Shown: positions 53,439 through 61,718, numbered from the stretch's first letter. The stretch is DNA of 64,000 nucleotides from JACCWM01 sp040393065 (GCA_040393065.1 JBEBUW010000011.1:1-64000); one strand, 5' to 3'. Translations and numbers: made by a program. Notes: generated by a model from the letters alone, not told the origin.

Positions 53439-55387
53439 TTGATGCGTGTTCCGGGTTTGACGTTTTCGGAATATCTGGCGAGTTCGAGTTTGCCGTCGAT
53501 GGTTTCGGCGGCAAGGATCATGGCTTCGCTTAAGATTCCGAAGAGTTTGGCGGGTTTCAAATTGGTGGCGAGCGCGATGCGCTGTCCTTCGAGGTCTTCG
53601 GGGGCAAAGCTTTTGGCGATGCCGGCGACGATGGTGCGGGGTTTTTCTTCGCCGATGTCGGCGGCCAACTTGAGGAGGCGGTCGGCGCCTTCGATGCGTT
53701 CAGCTTTGGTGATGAGGCCGACGCGCAGCTCGATTTTGGTGAAGGCGTCGAAATCGACGAGGCCGGCGCCGTCTTTGTCGTCTTGTTTTTTAGCAGCAGT
53801 GTCGGCTTTCTTTTGGGAGGTGTCTTTTTTGGAGGCGGCCTTTTTGGGGGCTTCTTCTTTTTTGGCCTCGAACTTGGTGAAGAGGACTTCGGGTTGCACG
53901 ACAACGGTGCCTTCGGCGAGCAGTCCAAAGGTTTGGAGGGTGCTGAGCTGGTGGTCTTCGGGGTTGTTGAGACCGAATCCGGCCATGATTTTTTTGGCGG
54001 TGTGGGGCATGAAGGCGGCGCTCAACACGGCGACGAAACGGATGCCTTCGAGGACGTGGTAGAGGACGTCGGCCAGGCGCTCGAGGTTATTTTCTTTGTG
54101 GAGTCGCCAGGGCTGGGTGTTCTGGATGTAGAGGTTGAGTTCGCCGGAGAAAGCGAGCAGACGTTCGACGGCGCGGTGTGTTTCGCAGTGCAGGACGTGG
54201 TTGTCGATGTCGGCCACGGCTTTGTGGGCGGCGGCGCGCAGGTTGATGTCGAGTTCTTCGGTGGTTTCGTTGAACTTGCCGAGTTTGCTGTCCAGGAAGC
54301 GGCCGGTCATCGCGAAGCTGCGGTTGACCAGGTTTCCGAGGTTGTCGGCCAGTTCCGAGTTGTTGCGTTCCATGATGCGTTCTTTGCTGAAGTTTCCGTC
54401 GTTGCCCAGCGGCATTTCGCGCAGCAGGTAGTAACGCAGAACGTCGAGCTCGTATTCGTCGGCGAGCTCAAAGGCGTCGATGAAGTTGCCGCGCGATTTG
54501 CTCATTTTTTCGCCTTCGTTGGTCCACCAGCCGTGGGCGAAAATCTGGCGCGGGAGCTCAAGGCCGGCGCTCATGAGGAAGGCGGGCCAGTAAATGGCGT
54601 GGAAGCGCAGGATGTCTTTGCCAATGAAGTGGATGTCGGCGGGCCAGAATTTGTTGAATTTGGCTTCGTCCTGGAACGCGCCGATGGCGCTGATGTAGTT
54701 GGTGAGCGCGTCGACCCAGACGTACAACACGTGTTTGGGATCTTCGGGCATGGGGATGCCCCACTCAAAGGTGGTGCGGCTGATGCTCAGGTCGCGCAGG
54801 CCGCCTTCGACAAAGGCGATGACTTCGTTTTTGCGCGCAACCGGTGCGATGCATCTGGGGTTTTCTTTGTACCAGTTGAGAAGTTTTTCGCCGTAGTTGC
54901 TCAGGCGGAAGAAGTAGCTTTCTTCGGCGACCCATTCGACGGGCGATTTGCTGGCGATGGCGATGCCGTCCTGGACTTCGGATTCGTCGTAGTAGGCTTC
55001 GTCGGAGGCAGAGTACCAGCCTTCGTATTTGCTCAGGTAGATGTCGCCGGCAGCCAGCATGCGCTCGACCATCGTGGTGACGGCGCGTTTGTGGTCGTCT
55101 TCGGTGGTGCGAATGAACCGGTCGTAGGTGATGTCGAGTTTGTCGAAGAGTTCGCGGAATTTGGCGGAGTTGGTGTCGGCCAAATGTTGGGGCGTGATGC
55201 CTTGTTTTTCGGCTTCGCGTTGGATTTTGAGGCCGTGCTCGTCGGTGCCGGTCAGCAGGAAGACATCGTCGCCGCGCTGGCGGTGGTAGCGGGCCAGGGC
55301 GTCGGAGACGATGGTGGTGTAGGCGTGGCCGATGTGGGGAGCGCCGTTGACGTAGTAAATGGGAGTAGTGATGTAAAAGTTGGACAT
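53435..55387 (-). CDS. metG: Methionyl-tRNA synthetase
   Basis: A 650-residue class I aminoacyl-tRNA synthetase. The HIGH motif is PHIGHAYTT (residues about 16-24) and the KMSKS motif is EKMSKSRGNF (near 295). The insertion IAPVARKNEVIAFVEGGLRD lacks the CxxC zinc knuckles, which fits the zinc-free MetG1/Bacillus-type group. After the helical anticodon domain a lysine-rich linker leads to a C-terminal tRNA-binding (EMAP II-like) domain (FTKIELRVGLITKAERIEGA; GQRIALATNLKPAKLFGILS). First gene of the metG-HEAT-tatD operon; a palindromic repeat lies about 100 bp upstream of the start. Confidence 0.95.
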   Translation of the reverse strand: MSNFYITTPIYYVNGAPHIGHAYTTIVSDALARYHRQRGDDVFLLTGTDEHGLKIQREAEKQGITPQHLADTNSAKFRELFDKLDITYDRFIRTTEDDHKRAVTTMVERMLAAGDIYLSKYEGWYSASDEAYYDESEVQDGIAIASKSPVEWVAEESYFFRLSNYGEKLLNWYKENPRCIAPVARKNEVIAFVEGGLRDLSISRTTFEWGIPMPEDPKHVLYVWVDALTNYISAIGAFQDEAKFNKFWPADIHFIGKDILRFHAIYWPAFLMSAGLELPRQIFAHGWWTNEGEKMSKSRGNFIDAFELADEYELDVLRYYLLREMPLGNDGNFSKERIMERNNSELADNLGNLVNRSFAMTGRFLDSKLGKFNETTEELDINLRAAAHKAVADIDNHVLHCETHRAVERLLAFSGELNLYIQNTQPWRLHKENNLERLADVLYHVLEGIRFVAVLSAAFMPHTAKKIMAGFGLNNPEDHQLSTLQTFGLLAEGTVVVQPEVLFTKFEAKKEEAPKKAASKKDTSQKKADTAAKKQDDKDGAGLVDFDAFTKIELRVGLITKAERIEGADRLLKLAADIGEEKPRTIVAGIAKSFAPEDLEGQRIALATNLKPAKLFGILSEAMILAAETIDGKLELARYSENVKPGTRIK

Positions 55388-55489
55388 GGTGGGCTCGGGC
55401 TATTTATGTGTATTGAATTTATTTGTTCACAAGTGTTCGCGCGGTGAGGAGTTAGTCGAAGTGGGGGTGGTTTGACAAGTGCTGCGGTT

Positions 55490-55595
55490 GCGGCGGTCCT
55501 AAATCGACGATCGCTTTGCCGTCCTCCTCGGGATGGCCAAAAGCGGCCTATCCCTCCGGGGACGGCTTCGCGCTCCTCGATTTATGACTCGCCGC
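55490..55595. repeat. Palindromic dispersed element, full copy 2
   Basis: A 106-bp element with the same ends as the copy at 40895 (gcggcggtcctaaatcga ... tcgatttatgactcgccgc) and the same right flank (agacgttggg). The centre reads gggatggccaaaagcggcc followed by tatccc, so it can fold into one hairpin. The inner bases differ from copy 1 in many places while pairing is kept, which suggests the fold is selected or formed by the transposition mechanism. Confidence 0.75.
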
Positions 55596-55617
55596 AGACG
55601 TTGGGTCGCGGAGTCGC

Positions 55618-55698
55618 GAATGGGCGCGAAGGAAAAGGCAAGAAAGGAAAAAGGCGCACGCGAAGGCGCGAAGGCGCGAATTTCGCGAAGGATAGGAA
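55618..55698. repeat. Purine-rich dispersed repeat copy
   Basis: ggcgcacgcgaaggcgcgaa followed by ggcgcgaatttcgcgaagg; close to the copy at 41.06-41.12 kb. No gene recognised between here and the next array. Confidence 0.65.
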
Positions 55699-55809
55699 GG
55701 GGAGAAGGTGGTGGTGCGGTGTTGGGTGGTGAGCCGGGGGCCGGTTGGGGGATTGTCCCCAGGCGGGTGGGTCTGGATGGGGTGCGGATATGGATGCGTG
55801 GGTGCGCGC

Positions 55810-56187
55810 GGCATCGAGATGCCAGATCAAAGGGTTGTCGAGGGTGTGAAATGGCATCGGGATGCCAGATCAAAGGGTTGGTGGGTGTGTGAAATGGCGT
55901 CGGATGCCAGATCAAAGGGTTGTCGAGGGTGTGAAATGGCATCGGGATGCCAGATCAAAGGGTTGCCGAGGGTGTGAAATGGCATCGGGATGCCAGATCA
56001 AAGGGTTGCTGAGGGTGTGAAATGGCATCGAGATGCCAGATCAAAGGGTTGCCGAGGGTGTGAAATGGCATCGAGATGCCAGATCAAGGGGTTGTCGAGG
56101 GTGTGAAATGGCATCGAGATGCCAGATCAAAGGGTTGGTGAGGGATTGCAGTGGCATCGGGATGCCATTTCAGAGGGTTTGGCGAGG
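55810..56187. repeat. Tandem array of nine 43-bp units with dyads
   Basis: Nine units, each with the dyad ggcatcgRgatgcc (6-bp arms; one copy altered to ggcgtcggatgcc), start at 55810, 55853, 55896, 55938, 55981, 56024, 56067, 56110 and 56153. Spacing is 43 bp except one of 42. Between dyads lies agatcaaagggttgycgagg followed by gtgtgaaat, which is almost unchanged. Not divisible by three, so not coding. It sits in the 3'-end space of nth, upstream of metG. Each unit would make an RNA hairpin, or bind a dimeric protein, at regular spacing. Confidence 0.9.
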
Positions 56188-56190
56188 GAG

Positions 56191-56865
56191 TTAGCTGAAT
56201 TCGAGGAGTTTTGGGTCTTCGGTGGTGACCCAGGAGCAGATGGGGCAGGTTTCGGGTTTGTGGCCGCGGGCGGGGCAGTATTCGCGGCCGAAGTAGATGA
56301 TCTGGAGGTGGCGGCGGTTCCAGGTTTCGATGGGGAAGAGGGCTTTGAGGTCGCGTTCGGTTTTGGTGACGTTTTTGCCGTCGGAGAGGCCCCAGCGCCT
56401 GGCGAGTCGGTGGATGTGGGTGTCGACGGGGAAGGCGGGGGTGTCGAACCACTGGGTGAGGACGACGCTGGCGGTTTTGTGGCCGACGCCGGGTAGTTTG
56501 ACGAGTTCTTCGAGGGTGTGGGGGACTTCGCCGTTGTGTTGTTCGATGAGGATTTCGGAGAGGCGGTGGATGTTTTTGGCTTTGGTGGGGGCCAGGCCGC
56601 AGGTTTTGATGGCGTCGAGGATCTGGTCGACGGAGAGTTGGGCCATGTCAAAGGGGTTGTCGGCGAGCTGGAAGAGATCGGGGGTGACCATGTTGACGCG
56701 CAGATCGGTGGTCTGGGCGGAGAGGAGCACGGCGATGAGCAGGGTGAAGGCGTCTTTGTGGTCGAGCGGGATGGGGGGCTTGGGGTAGAGCTCGTCGAGG
56801 ATGGTGCCGATGCGGTCGGCGCGGGTTTGTATTCTCTTGGGGGGACGGGAAGTTTTCTTGGTCAT
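56191..56865 (-). CDS. nth: Endonuclease III-type glycosylase
   Basis: A 224-residue HhH-GPD DNA glycosylase/AP lyase of base-excision repair. LLIAVLLSAQTTD, the helix-hairpin-helix LPGVGHKTASVVL with the catalytic lysine, and FPVDTHIHRLARRWG with the catalytic aspartate are intact. The C-terminal iron-sulfur motif reads YCPARGHKPETCPIC: three cysteines are seen, with a longer first spacing and no fourth cysteine before the end (canonical C-x6-C-x2-C-x5-C), so the cluster may be absent or altered. ATG 56865 is used; a TTG 42 bp upstream is less likely. The 43-bp dyad array begins right after its stop. Confidence 0.88.
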   Translation of the reverse strand: MTKKTSRPPKRIQTRADRIGTILDELYPKPPIPLDHKDAFTLLIAVLLSAQTTDLRVNMVTPDLFQLADNPFDMAQLSVDQILDAIKTCGLAPTKAKNIHRLSEILIEQHNGEVPHTLEELVKLPGVGHKTASVVLTQWFDTPAFPVDTHIHRLARRWGLSDGKNVTKTERDLKALFPIETWNRRHLQIIYFGREYCPARGHKPETCPICSWVTTEDPKLLEFS

Positions 56866-57048
56866 GGGAATCAATTGCCTGGTCAGGAGTTTTTCGAAAC
56901 GAGCCAAAATCGGGGGATAGATAGCATGAATGGGGCGAAGTATTAAGTGGGGGCGGTTGATGTTTTTGGGGGATTGTAGTTATGTCTGCGCGTCTTTGTG
57001 CGGTTTAATTTCTATGGCTGTAGATAATTTCATTGAGGAGGTTTTGTT

Positions 57049-58437
57049 ATGACGACACGTATTGAAACAGACAGCATGGGGCCGATCGAGGTGAAGTCGG
57101 ATCGGTACTGGGGCGCGCAGACGCAGCGTTCGCTGGAGAATTTTAAGATCGGCGGGCAGCGGATGCCGCGTCCGATGATCAAGGCGCTGGGGCTTGTGAA
57201 GTATGCCGCGGCCGAGGCGAACTGTGCGGTGGGTGTTTTGCCGGTCGAGAAGAAAGAGGCGATTCAGAAAGCGGCGCAGGAAGTGATCGACGGGTTGTTG
57301 GATGATCATTTTCCGCTGGTTGTCTGGCAGACCGGTAGCGGTACGCAGACGAATATGAATACGAACGAGGTGATCTCGAATCGTGCGATCGAAATGCTGG
57401 GCGGTGAGCTTGGCTCGAAAAAGCCCATCCATCCGAACGATGATGTGAACAAAAGTCAGTCGACGAATGATAGCTTTCCGACGGCTTCGGCAGTGGCGAT
57501 TGTGGACCAGATCCATGCGGAATTGTTGCCGGCGCTGGCGCATCTGAAGGCGGCTCTTGCTGAGAAGGAAACCGAGTTTGCGGACATCGTGAAGTCGGGC
57601 CGCACGCACTTGATGGACGCGACGCCGCTTACGCTCGGGCAGGAGTTTTCGGGGTATGTGGCGCAGCTCGGCTATTGTGAGCGTGCGATCAAAAGCTCGT
57701 TGGAGCTGATGTATGAGCTTGCGATTGGTGGAACGGCCGTGGGTACGGGCATCAACTCAAAGCCCGGCTATGCCGAGAAGGTTTGCGAGACGCTTGCGAA
57801 AGTGACGGGTTATCCGTTTGTTTCGGCGCCGAATAAATTTGCGCTTCTGGCCGGAAAAGAGGCGATTGTGGAAGCGCACGGCGCGCTGAAAACGCTTGCG
57901 ACCGCGCTTAACAAAATCGGAAACGACATCCGCTGGATGGCCAGTGGGCCGCGTTGTGGTTTTGGTGAATTGACGCTGCCGAGCAATGAGCCGGGGTCGT
58001 CGATCATGCCGGGTAAGGTCAATCCGACGCAGATCGAGGCGCTGACGATGGTGTGCGCGCACGTGATGGGCAATGACGCGGCGGTTGGTTTTGCGGCGTC
58101 GCAGGGCAGCTTCGAGCTGAACGTGTACAAGCCGATGCTGATGCACAATGTGCTGGAGTCGATCCGGTTGCTGACCGATTCGATGAACTCGTTTACCGAC
58201 CATTGCGTGGTGGGAATTGAGGCGAATCGTGATCAGATTCAGTCGTTCCTGGAGCGGAATCTGATGCTGGTGACGGCGCTCAATCCGGTGATCGGCTATG
58301 ATAAGGCTGCGGCCGTGGCGAAGAAGGCGCACGAGGAAGGGACGACGCTGCGTGAGGCGATCGTGGCGCTGGGATTCATGACGGGTGAGGAGTTTGATGC
58401 GGCCATCGTGCCTCTCCAAATGACGTATCCCCGGTAG
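57049..58437 (+). CDS. fumC: Fumarate hydratase class II
   Basis: A 462-residue class II fumarase, which converts fumarate to malate in the citric acid cycle. GSGTQTNMNTNEVISNRA, the substrate motif SGRTHLMDATPLTLGQEF, and the signature GSSIMPGKVNPTQIE are intact. The C-terminal part (NRDQIQSFLERNLMLVTALN; IGYDKAAAVAKKAHEEGTTL) fits FumC rather than aspartase. A strong ribosome-binding site (gaggagg, 57035-57041) precedes the ATG. The gene stands alone, upstream of GC-palindromic repeats. Confidence 0.96.
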   Translation: MTTRIETDSMGPIEVKSDRYWGAQTQRSLENFKIGGQRMPRPMIKALGLVKYAAAEANCAVGVLPVEKKEAIQKAAQEVIDGLLDDHFPLVVWQTGSGTQTNMNTNEVISNRAIEMLGGELGSKKPIHPNDDVNKSQSTNDSFPTASAVAIVDQIHAELLPALAHLKAALAEKETEFADIVKSGRTHLMDATPLTLGQEFSGYVAQLGYCERAIKSSLELMYELAIGGTAVGTGINSKPGYAEKVCETLAKVTGYPFVSAPNKFALLAGKEAIVEAHGALKTLATALNKIGNDIRWMASGPRCGFGELTLPSNEPGSSIMPGKVNPTQIEALTMVCAHVMGNDAAVGFAASQGSFELNVYKPMLMHNVLESIRLLTDSMNSFTDHCVVGIEANRDQIQSFLERNLMLVTALNPVIGYDKAAAVAKKAHEEGTTLREAIVALGFMTGEEFDAAIVPLQMTYPR

Positions 58438-58496
58438 GTTGGATGGTGTTAGGTGGTGTGCGTTGTGGTGGGTAGAGGTGTTGCGGGGTTGGACAC

Positions 58497-58665
58497 GTGT
58501 CCCAGGGGCAGAGCCCCTGGGCTAGCACGACGCCGACGCGCTCCGCGGAGGCCAGAGGCCTCGCTCCGCGGGGAGATGGGAGGGTGGTTTGAACCGTGGT
58601 GGGGATAGGAATTGGGTGTTTGAACCGTCCAGACCCCGGGCCTCTGGCCCGGGGATCGTTGAAAG
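58497..58665. repeat. GC-palindromic repeats of the ccagaggcc type
   Basis: Two modules: cccaggggcagagcccctgg followed by ctccgcggaggccagaggcc, and ccccgggcctctggcccggg at about 58633. They match modules at 41143-41245 and 62715-63660. The palindromes would form strong hairpins downstream of fumC. No gene in this 273-bp gap. Confidence 0.65.
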
Positions 58666-58710
58666 GCACGGGGGAATGGGGCGTGGGGTTTTGATGGTGA
58701 ATGAAGGGTT

Positions 58711-59304
58711 ATGAAAAAACCGAGTGTACAGTTATTGCTTTCTGCGTATGCGCAGGGGATTTTTCCGATGGCGCAGCCGGAGGAGGACGGGGAAATCTAC
58801 TGGTATGCGCCCGATCCGCGGGCGATTTTGCCGTTGGATGGGTTGAAGGTTTCCCGGCGGCTGGCGCAGACGGTGCGGAGTGGGAAGTTTGAGATCCGGA
58901 TCAATAGCGCGTTTGAGCAGGTGTTGCGGGAGTGTGCGGCGCCGCGTTCGATCGATGGGGAGACGTGGATCTCGGAAGGGTTGATGGAGGTTTTCATCGA
59001 TCTGCATCGGCTGGGGTTTGCGCATTCGGTGGAGGCCTGGATGGATTCGCGGCTGGTGGGCGGGTTGTACGGGGTGAGTATTGGTGGGTTTTTTGCGGGG
59101 GAATCGATGTTTTTTCGGGAGCGTGATGCGTCGAAGGTGTGCCTGGTGCATCTGGTGGAACGGATGAAAGCGCGCGGATTTGTGTTGCTGGATGTGCAGT
59201 TTACGACGGCGCATTTGCGGAGCCTGGGGGTGGTGGAGGTGTCGCGGGCGGATTATGAGCGCATGGTTGCGGAGGCGATAATGCTGGAGCGGGACTTTCG
59301 GTAG
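58711..59304 (+). CDS. aat: Leucyl/phenylalanyl-tRNA-protein transferase
   Basis: A 197-residue Aat, which adds Leu or Phe from charged tRNA to proteins with N-terminal Arg or Lys, marking them for ClpAP (N-degron pathway). AYAQGIFPMAQ, IYWYAPDPRAILPLDGLKVS, TWISEGLMEVFIDLHRLGFA, HSVEAWMDSRLVGGLYGVSI and GGFFAGESMFFRERDASKVC are the full set of family motifs. It is somewhat shorter than E. coli Aat (about 230). A copy of the palindromic element begins 4 bp after the stop codon. Confidence 0.94.
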   Translation: MKKPSVQLLLSAYAQGIFPMAQPEEDGEIYWYAPDPRAILPLDGLKVSRRLAQTVRSGKFEIRINSAFEQVLRECAAPRSIDGETWISEGLMEVFIDLHRLGFAHSVEAWMDSRLVGGLYGVSIGGFFAGESMFFRERDASKVCLVHLVERMKARGFVLLDVQFTTAHLRSLGVVEVSRADYERMVAEAIMLERDFR

Positions 59305-59308
59305 GACA

Positions 59309-59356
59309 GCGGCGGGCCTAAATCGACGATCGCTTTGCCGTACTCCTCGGGATGGC
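59309..59356. repeat. Left half of palindromic element
   Basis: gcggcgggcctaaatcgacg, then atcgctttgccg and ctcctcgggatggcc, matching the left half of the copy at 55490 up to the hairpin centre. It begins 4 bp after the aat stop. Confidence 0.65.
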
Positions 59357-59404
59357 CTTTTGTCATGGTGGTGATCGGAGAATTGGGGAGGTGCGAAACG
59401 ATCC

Positions 59405-59620
59405 CACCCCCGGTTTCACCGGGGGCTAGATATCCGCTGCGCTACGCACGGACTTCGTCCGGCTTCACGGTGCGTGCGCTTGTGGATTCGTGCATGAACG
59501 GTGTTTTTATATTGGGAGCAAGCATACTCAACGCACCGCGAAGCCGGGTGAAACCCGTGCGTAGCGCAGCGTCTGTGCTAGCCCCACATGAAATGTGGGG
59601 TGTGACGTTGCGGACCGCCC
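59405..59620. repeat. GC-hairpin repeat block
   Basis: cacccccggtttcaccgggg followed by gctagatatccgctgcgcta and acggacttcgtccggcttc: a ~73-bp module (to 59478) that recurs almost unchanged at 60579-60652. It contains CCCCCGGT-ACCGGGGG and GGACttcGTCC hairpins. A related inverted fragment continues to about 59620. The 525-bp gap from 59305 to 59829 has no gene that I can support. Confidence 0.6.
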
Positions 59621-59829
59621 GGTTTTGCGATCGTCATCGCGTGAAGGGAAAGAATGAAGATTTGGGGAGTCGGGCGATTGGGGTTGATGTTCAAATCTGA
59701 TTGGCATAAGTAGTGTGCACCTTAAGAAAGTGGCCTGCTCAGGCTGCTGTTGTTAGAGCCGTTGAGAACTGGTTTCGCCAGATAAAAGCTCACAAATCAC
59801 ATCAAACTTAACAATTTGGTAGATCCGTT

Positions 59830-60438
59830 ATGGAGAAAGACCCGCAGCAACGTCTTCTGATCGTTACGCAGGGAGACATCACGCTGATTCCGCTGAAGGA
59901 AGGGGCACTGGTTAATCCTTCGAATACTGGATTGATCTTGAATAGTGGCGTTGGATTGCAGATCGCGCGTCGTGGTGGCCCGCTGATGCAGCAGACTTTG
60001 CATATGGCGCGTAGCCGTTTGAAGAATAATCGTCTGGATCCGGGCAAGTCGGTGGTGACCGATCCGGGTCAGTTGCGTGCGCAGAAGTTGATTCATGTCG
60101 CGATCATCGGTGCGAAGAAGATCAATGCTCGCTTGATTTCGAGCGCGATTGTCAATGCGTATCATACGGCGGATGAGCTGGGTGTTCGCCAGCTTGCGTT
60201 TCCGGCTGTGGGCGTTGGCGTGGGCGGCTTTACGATGGACAAGTTTCTGGAGATTTTCTGGAAGGTCACATCGGATCTGTTTCCTCGGATGAAGAATGTG
60301 CGGGAAGTTTATCTGTGTATGGACGAGGGCGAGCCGTTTGCGGAGGCTTCGGCCTATGCGGAGTCGAATGGCGCGAAGCTGCCTAAGAGCGTGAAGTTTG
60401 AAATCAATGCGCTGGGGCTGGGGCCGAACTTTTTGTAG
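59830..60438 (+). CDS. Macro-domain protein
   Basis: A 202-residue protein with a macro (ADP-ribose-binding, Appr-1''-p processing) domain. TQGDITLIPLKEGALVNPSN opens the domain, GLILNSGVGLQIARRGG resembles the NxxxGGGGVAGAI loop with a single-glycine variation, and LAFPAVGVGVGGFTMDKFLE matches the second loop (FPALGTGxxG). The C-terminal ~50 residues form an extra helical part. Such proteins bind or hydrolyse ADP-ribose derivatives. The gene stands alone, and a palindromic-element copy begins directly after the stop. Confidence 0.8.
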   Translation: MEKDPQQRLLIVTQGDITLIPLKEGALVNPSNTGLILNSGVGLQIARRGGPLMQQTLHMARSRLKNNRLDPGKSVVTDPGQLRAQKLIHVAIIGAKKINARLISSAIVNAYHTADELGVRQLAFPAVGVGVGGFTMDKFLEIFWKVTSDLFPRMKNVREVYLCMDEGEPFAEASAYAESNGAKLPKSVKFEINALGLGPNFL

Positions 60439-60487
60439 ACGGCGGGCCTGAATCGACGATCGCTTTGCCGCTACCCTCGGGATGGCC
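60439..60487. repeat. Left half of palindromic element
   Basis: acggcgggcctgaatcgacg, then atcgctttgccg and ccctcgggatggcc: a left half like that at 59309, starting at the base after the macro-gene stop codon. Confidence 0.6.
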
Positions 60488-60509
60488 GAACAGATTTGCC
60501 GTGATCCAT

Positions 60510-60575
60510 AGAGGATTGGGTGGTGCGCGGCAGAGGATTGGGTGGTGCGCGGCAGAGGATTGGGTGGTGCGCGGC
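60510..60575. repeat. Three 22-bp direct repeats
   Basis: The unit agaggattgggtggtgcgcg followed by gc occurs at 60510, 60532 and 60554 in perfect tandem (three copies). It contains the gggtggtg motif that is frequent around the GC-palindromic repeats. It precedes the hairpin module at 60579. Confidence 0.75.
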
Positions 60576-60578
60576 GTC

Positions 60579-60652
60579 ACCCCCCGGTTTCACCGGGGGC
60601 TAGATATCCGCTGCGCTACGCGCGGACTTCGTCCGGCTTCGCGGTGCGTGCG
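60579..60652. repeat. GC-hairpin repeat module, second copy
   Basis: Near-identical to 59406-59478: cccccggtttcaccgggggc, then tagatatccgctgcgctacg and cggacttcgtccggcttcg. No gene is seen in the ~310 bp between the macro gene and mevalonate kinase. Confidence 0.6.
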
Positions 60653-60746
60653 TTTGGGATTGGGTGGTGTGCGACGTTCCCACTCCGGGTAAGCCCGGGG
60701 CGAGTGGCCCGCTGCGCGAGTTATCGGCGGAGAGTAGAGGGATAGA

Positions 60747-61670
60747 ATGCGGATAGGGCGCGGGCAGGGTTGTGGCAAGCTGATTTTGTTCGGGGAACAT
60801 GCGGTTGTGTATGGGCATGGTGCGGTTGCGTTCGGGTTGGAGCGCGGTGCACGGGCGTGCGTGAAGCAGGGCAGCGGTGCGGTTCGGTTGCGGATGATGG
60901 ATGGGGCCGTGAGCGTGGGGGATGTGCGGTTGCGGGAGGCGTTCGGGGTGATGGCGGACGTGTTCGGGGTGGATGCCGGGACGCTTGATGCGGAAGTCTC
61001 GTTGGAGGTTCCGGCCGGGGCGGGGCTGGGTGGGTCGGCGGCGCTGGCCGTGGCGTTGAGTCGGGCAATTGCTGATTTTGTGGGTTTGCAGGGCGGGGAG
61101 CAGGAGGCGCTTGTGGAGCGTGCGGTGGCGTTGTCGGAAGGGGTTTTTCATGGTTCGGCGTCGGGGATTGACCAGGTGGCGGCGATGGGGCGGGGGCTGT
61201 TCGGGTTTCGGCGTCTGGCGGCCGGCGAGCTTGCGATTGAGGCGTTGGAATTGCCGGTGGATTTGAAGCTGGTGGTTTGTCAGGCGGAGGCCGGGGCTTC
61301 GACGTCGGAGATGGTGGGGGGCGTGGCGGCGTTTCGGGCGCGGGAGCCGGAGGTGGTCGAGGCGTTGTTGGCAGAGATCGGGGCAGTGAGTGGCGCGGCG
61401 GTTGAGGCGTTGCAGGCCGGGGATGTGGCGCAGATCGGGGCGTTGATGGACCGGAATCATGGGCTGCTGGGGTCGCTCGGCGTGTCGACGCCGGCGTTGG
61501 AGCGGGCGTGTATGCTGGCCAGGAATGCCGGTGCGGTGGGTGCGAAACTCACGGGCGCGGGAGGGGGCGGGTGTGTGGTGGCGCTTGTCGATGGGGATGC
61601 TGGCGGTGTAGTGGATGCGTGGAATCTGGCGGGTTTGACTAGTTTTGAGGTCGTGCTGGCCGCCGGGTGA
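60747..61670 (+). CDS. mvk: Mevalonate kinase
   Basis: A 307-residue GHMP kinase that phosphorylates mevalonate in isoprenoid synthesis. GCGKLILFGEHAVVYGHGAV is the first GHMP block with the family's EHAVVYG; VPAGAGLGGSAALAVALSRA is the ATP-binding loop (GLGGSAA); VFHGSASGIDQVAAM fits the mevalonate-kinase active site; and GAKLTGAGGGGCVVALV is the third motif. Length is normal. Diphosphomevalonate decarboxylase follows 48 bp later, so the two lie in one operon; phosphomevalonate kinase is not in the window. Confidence 0.92.
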   Translation: MRIGRGQGCGKLILFGEHAVVYGHGAVAFGLERGARACVKQGSGAVRLRMMDGAVSVGDVRLREAFGVMADVFGVDAGTLDAEVSLEVPAGAGLGGSAALAVALSRAIADFVGLQGGEQEALVERAVALSEGVFHGSASGIDQVAAMGRGLFGFRRLAAGELAIEALELPVDLKLVVCQAEAGASTSEMVGGVAAFRAREPEVVEALLAEIGAVSGAAVEALQAGDVAQIGALMDRNHGLLGSLGVSTPALERACMLARNAGAVGAKLTGAGGGGCVVALVDGDAGGVVDAWNLAGLTSFEVVLAAG

Positions 61671-61718
61671 TGGGCCGGACTTGATGTGTTTTTGAAGTGT
61701 GTTTTGGAGGAGTAATCC

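Noticed and set aside
55810..56187. CRISPR array
   Set aside because: The linkers between the dyads are nearly identical and there are no variable spacers; the 43-bp period is too short for a usual repeat plus spacer, and no cas gene is present.
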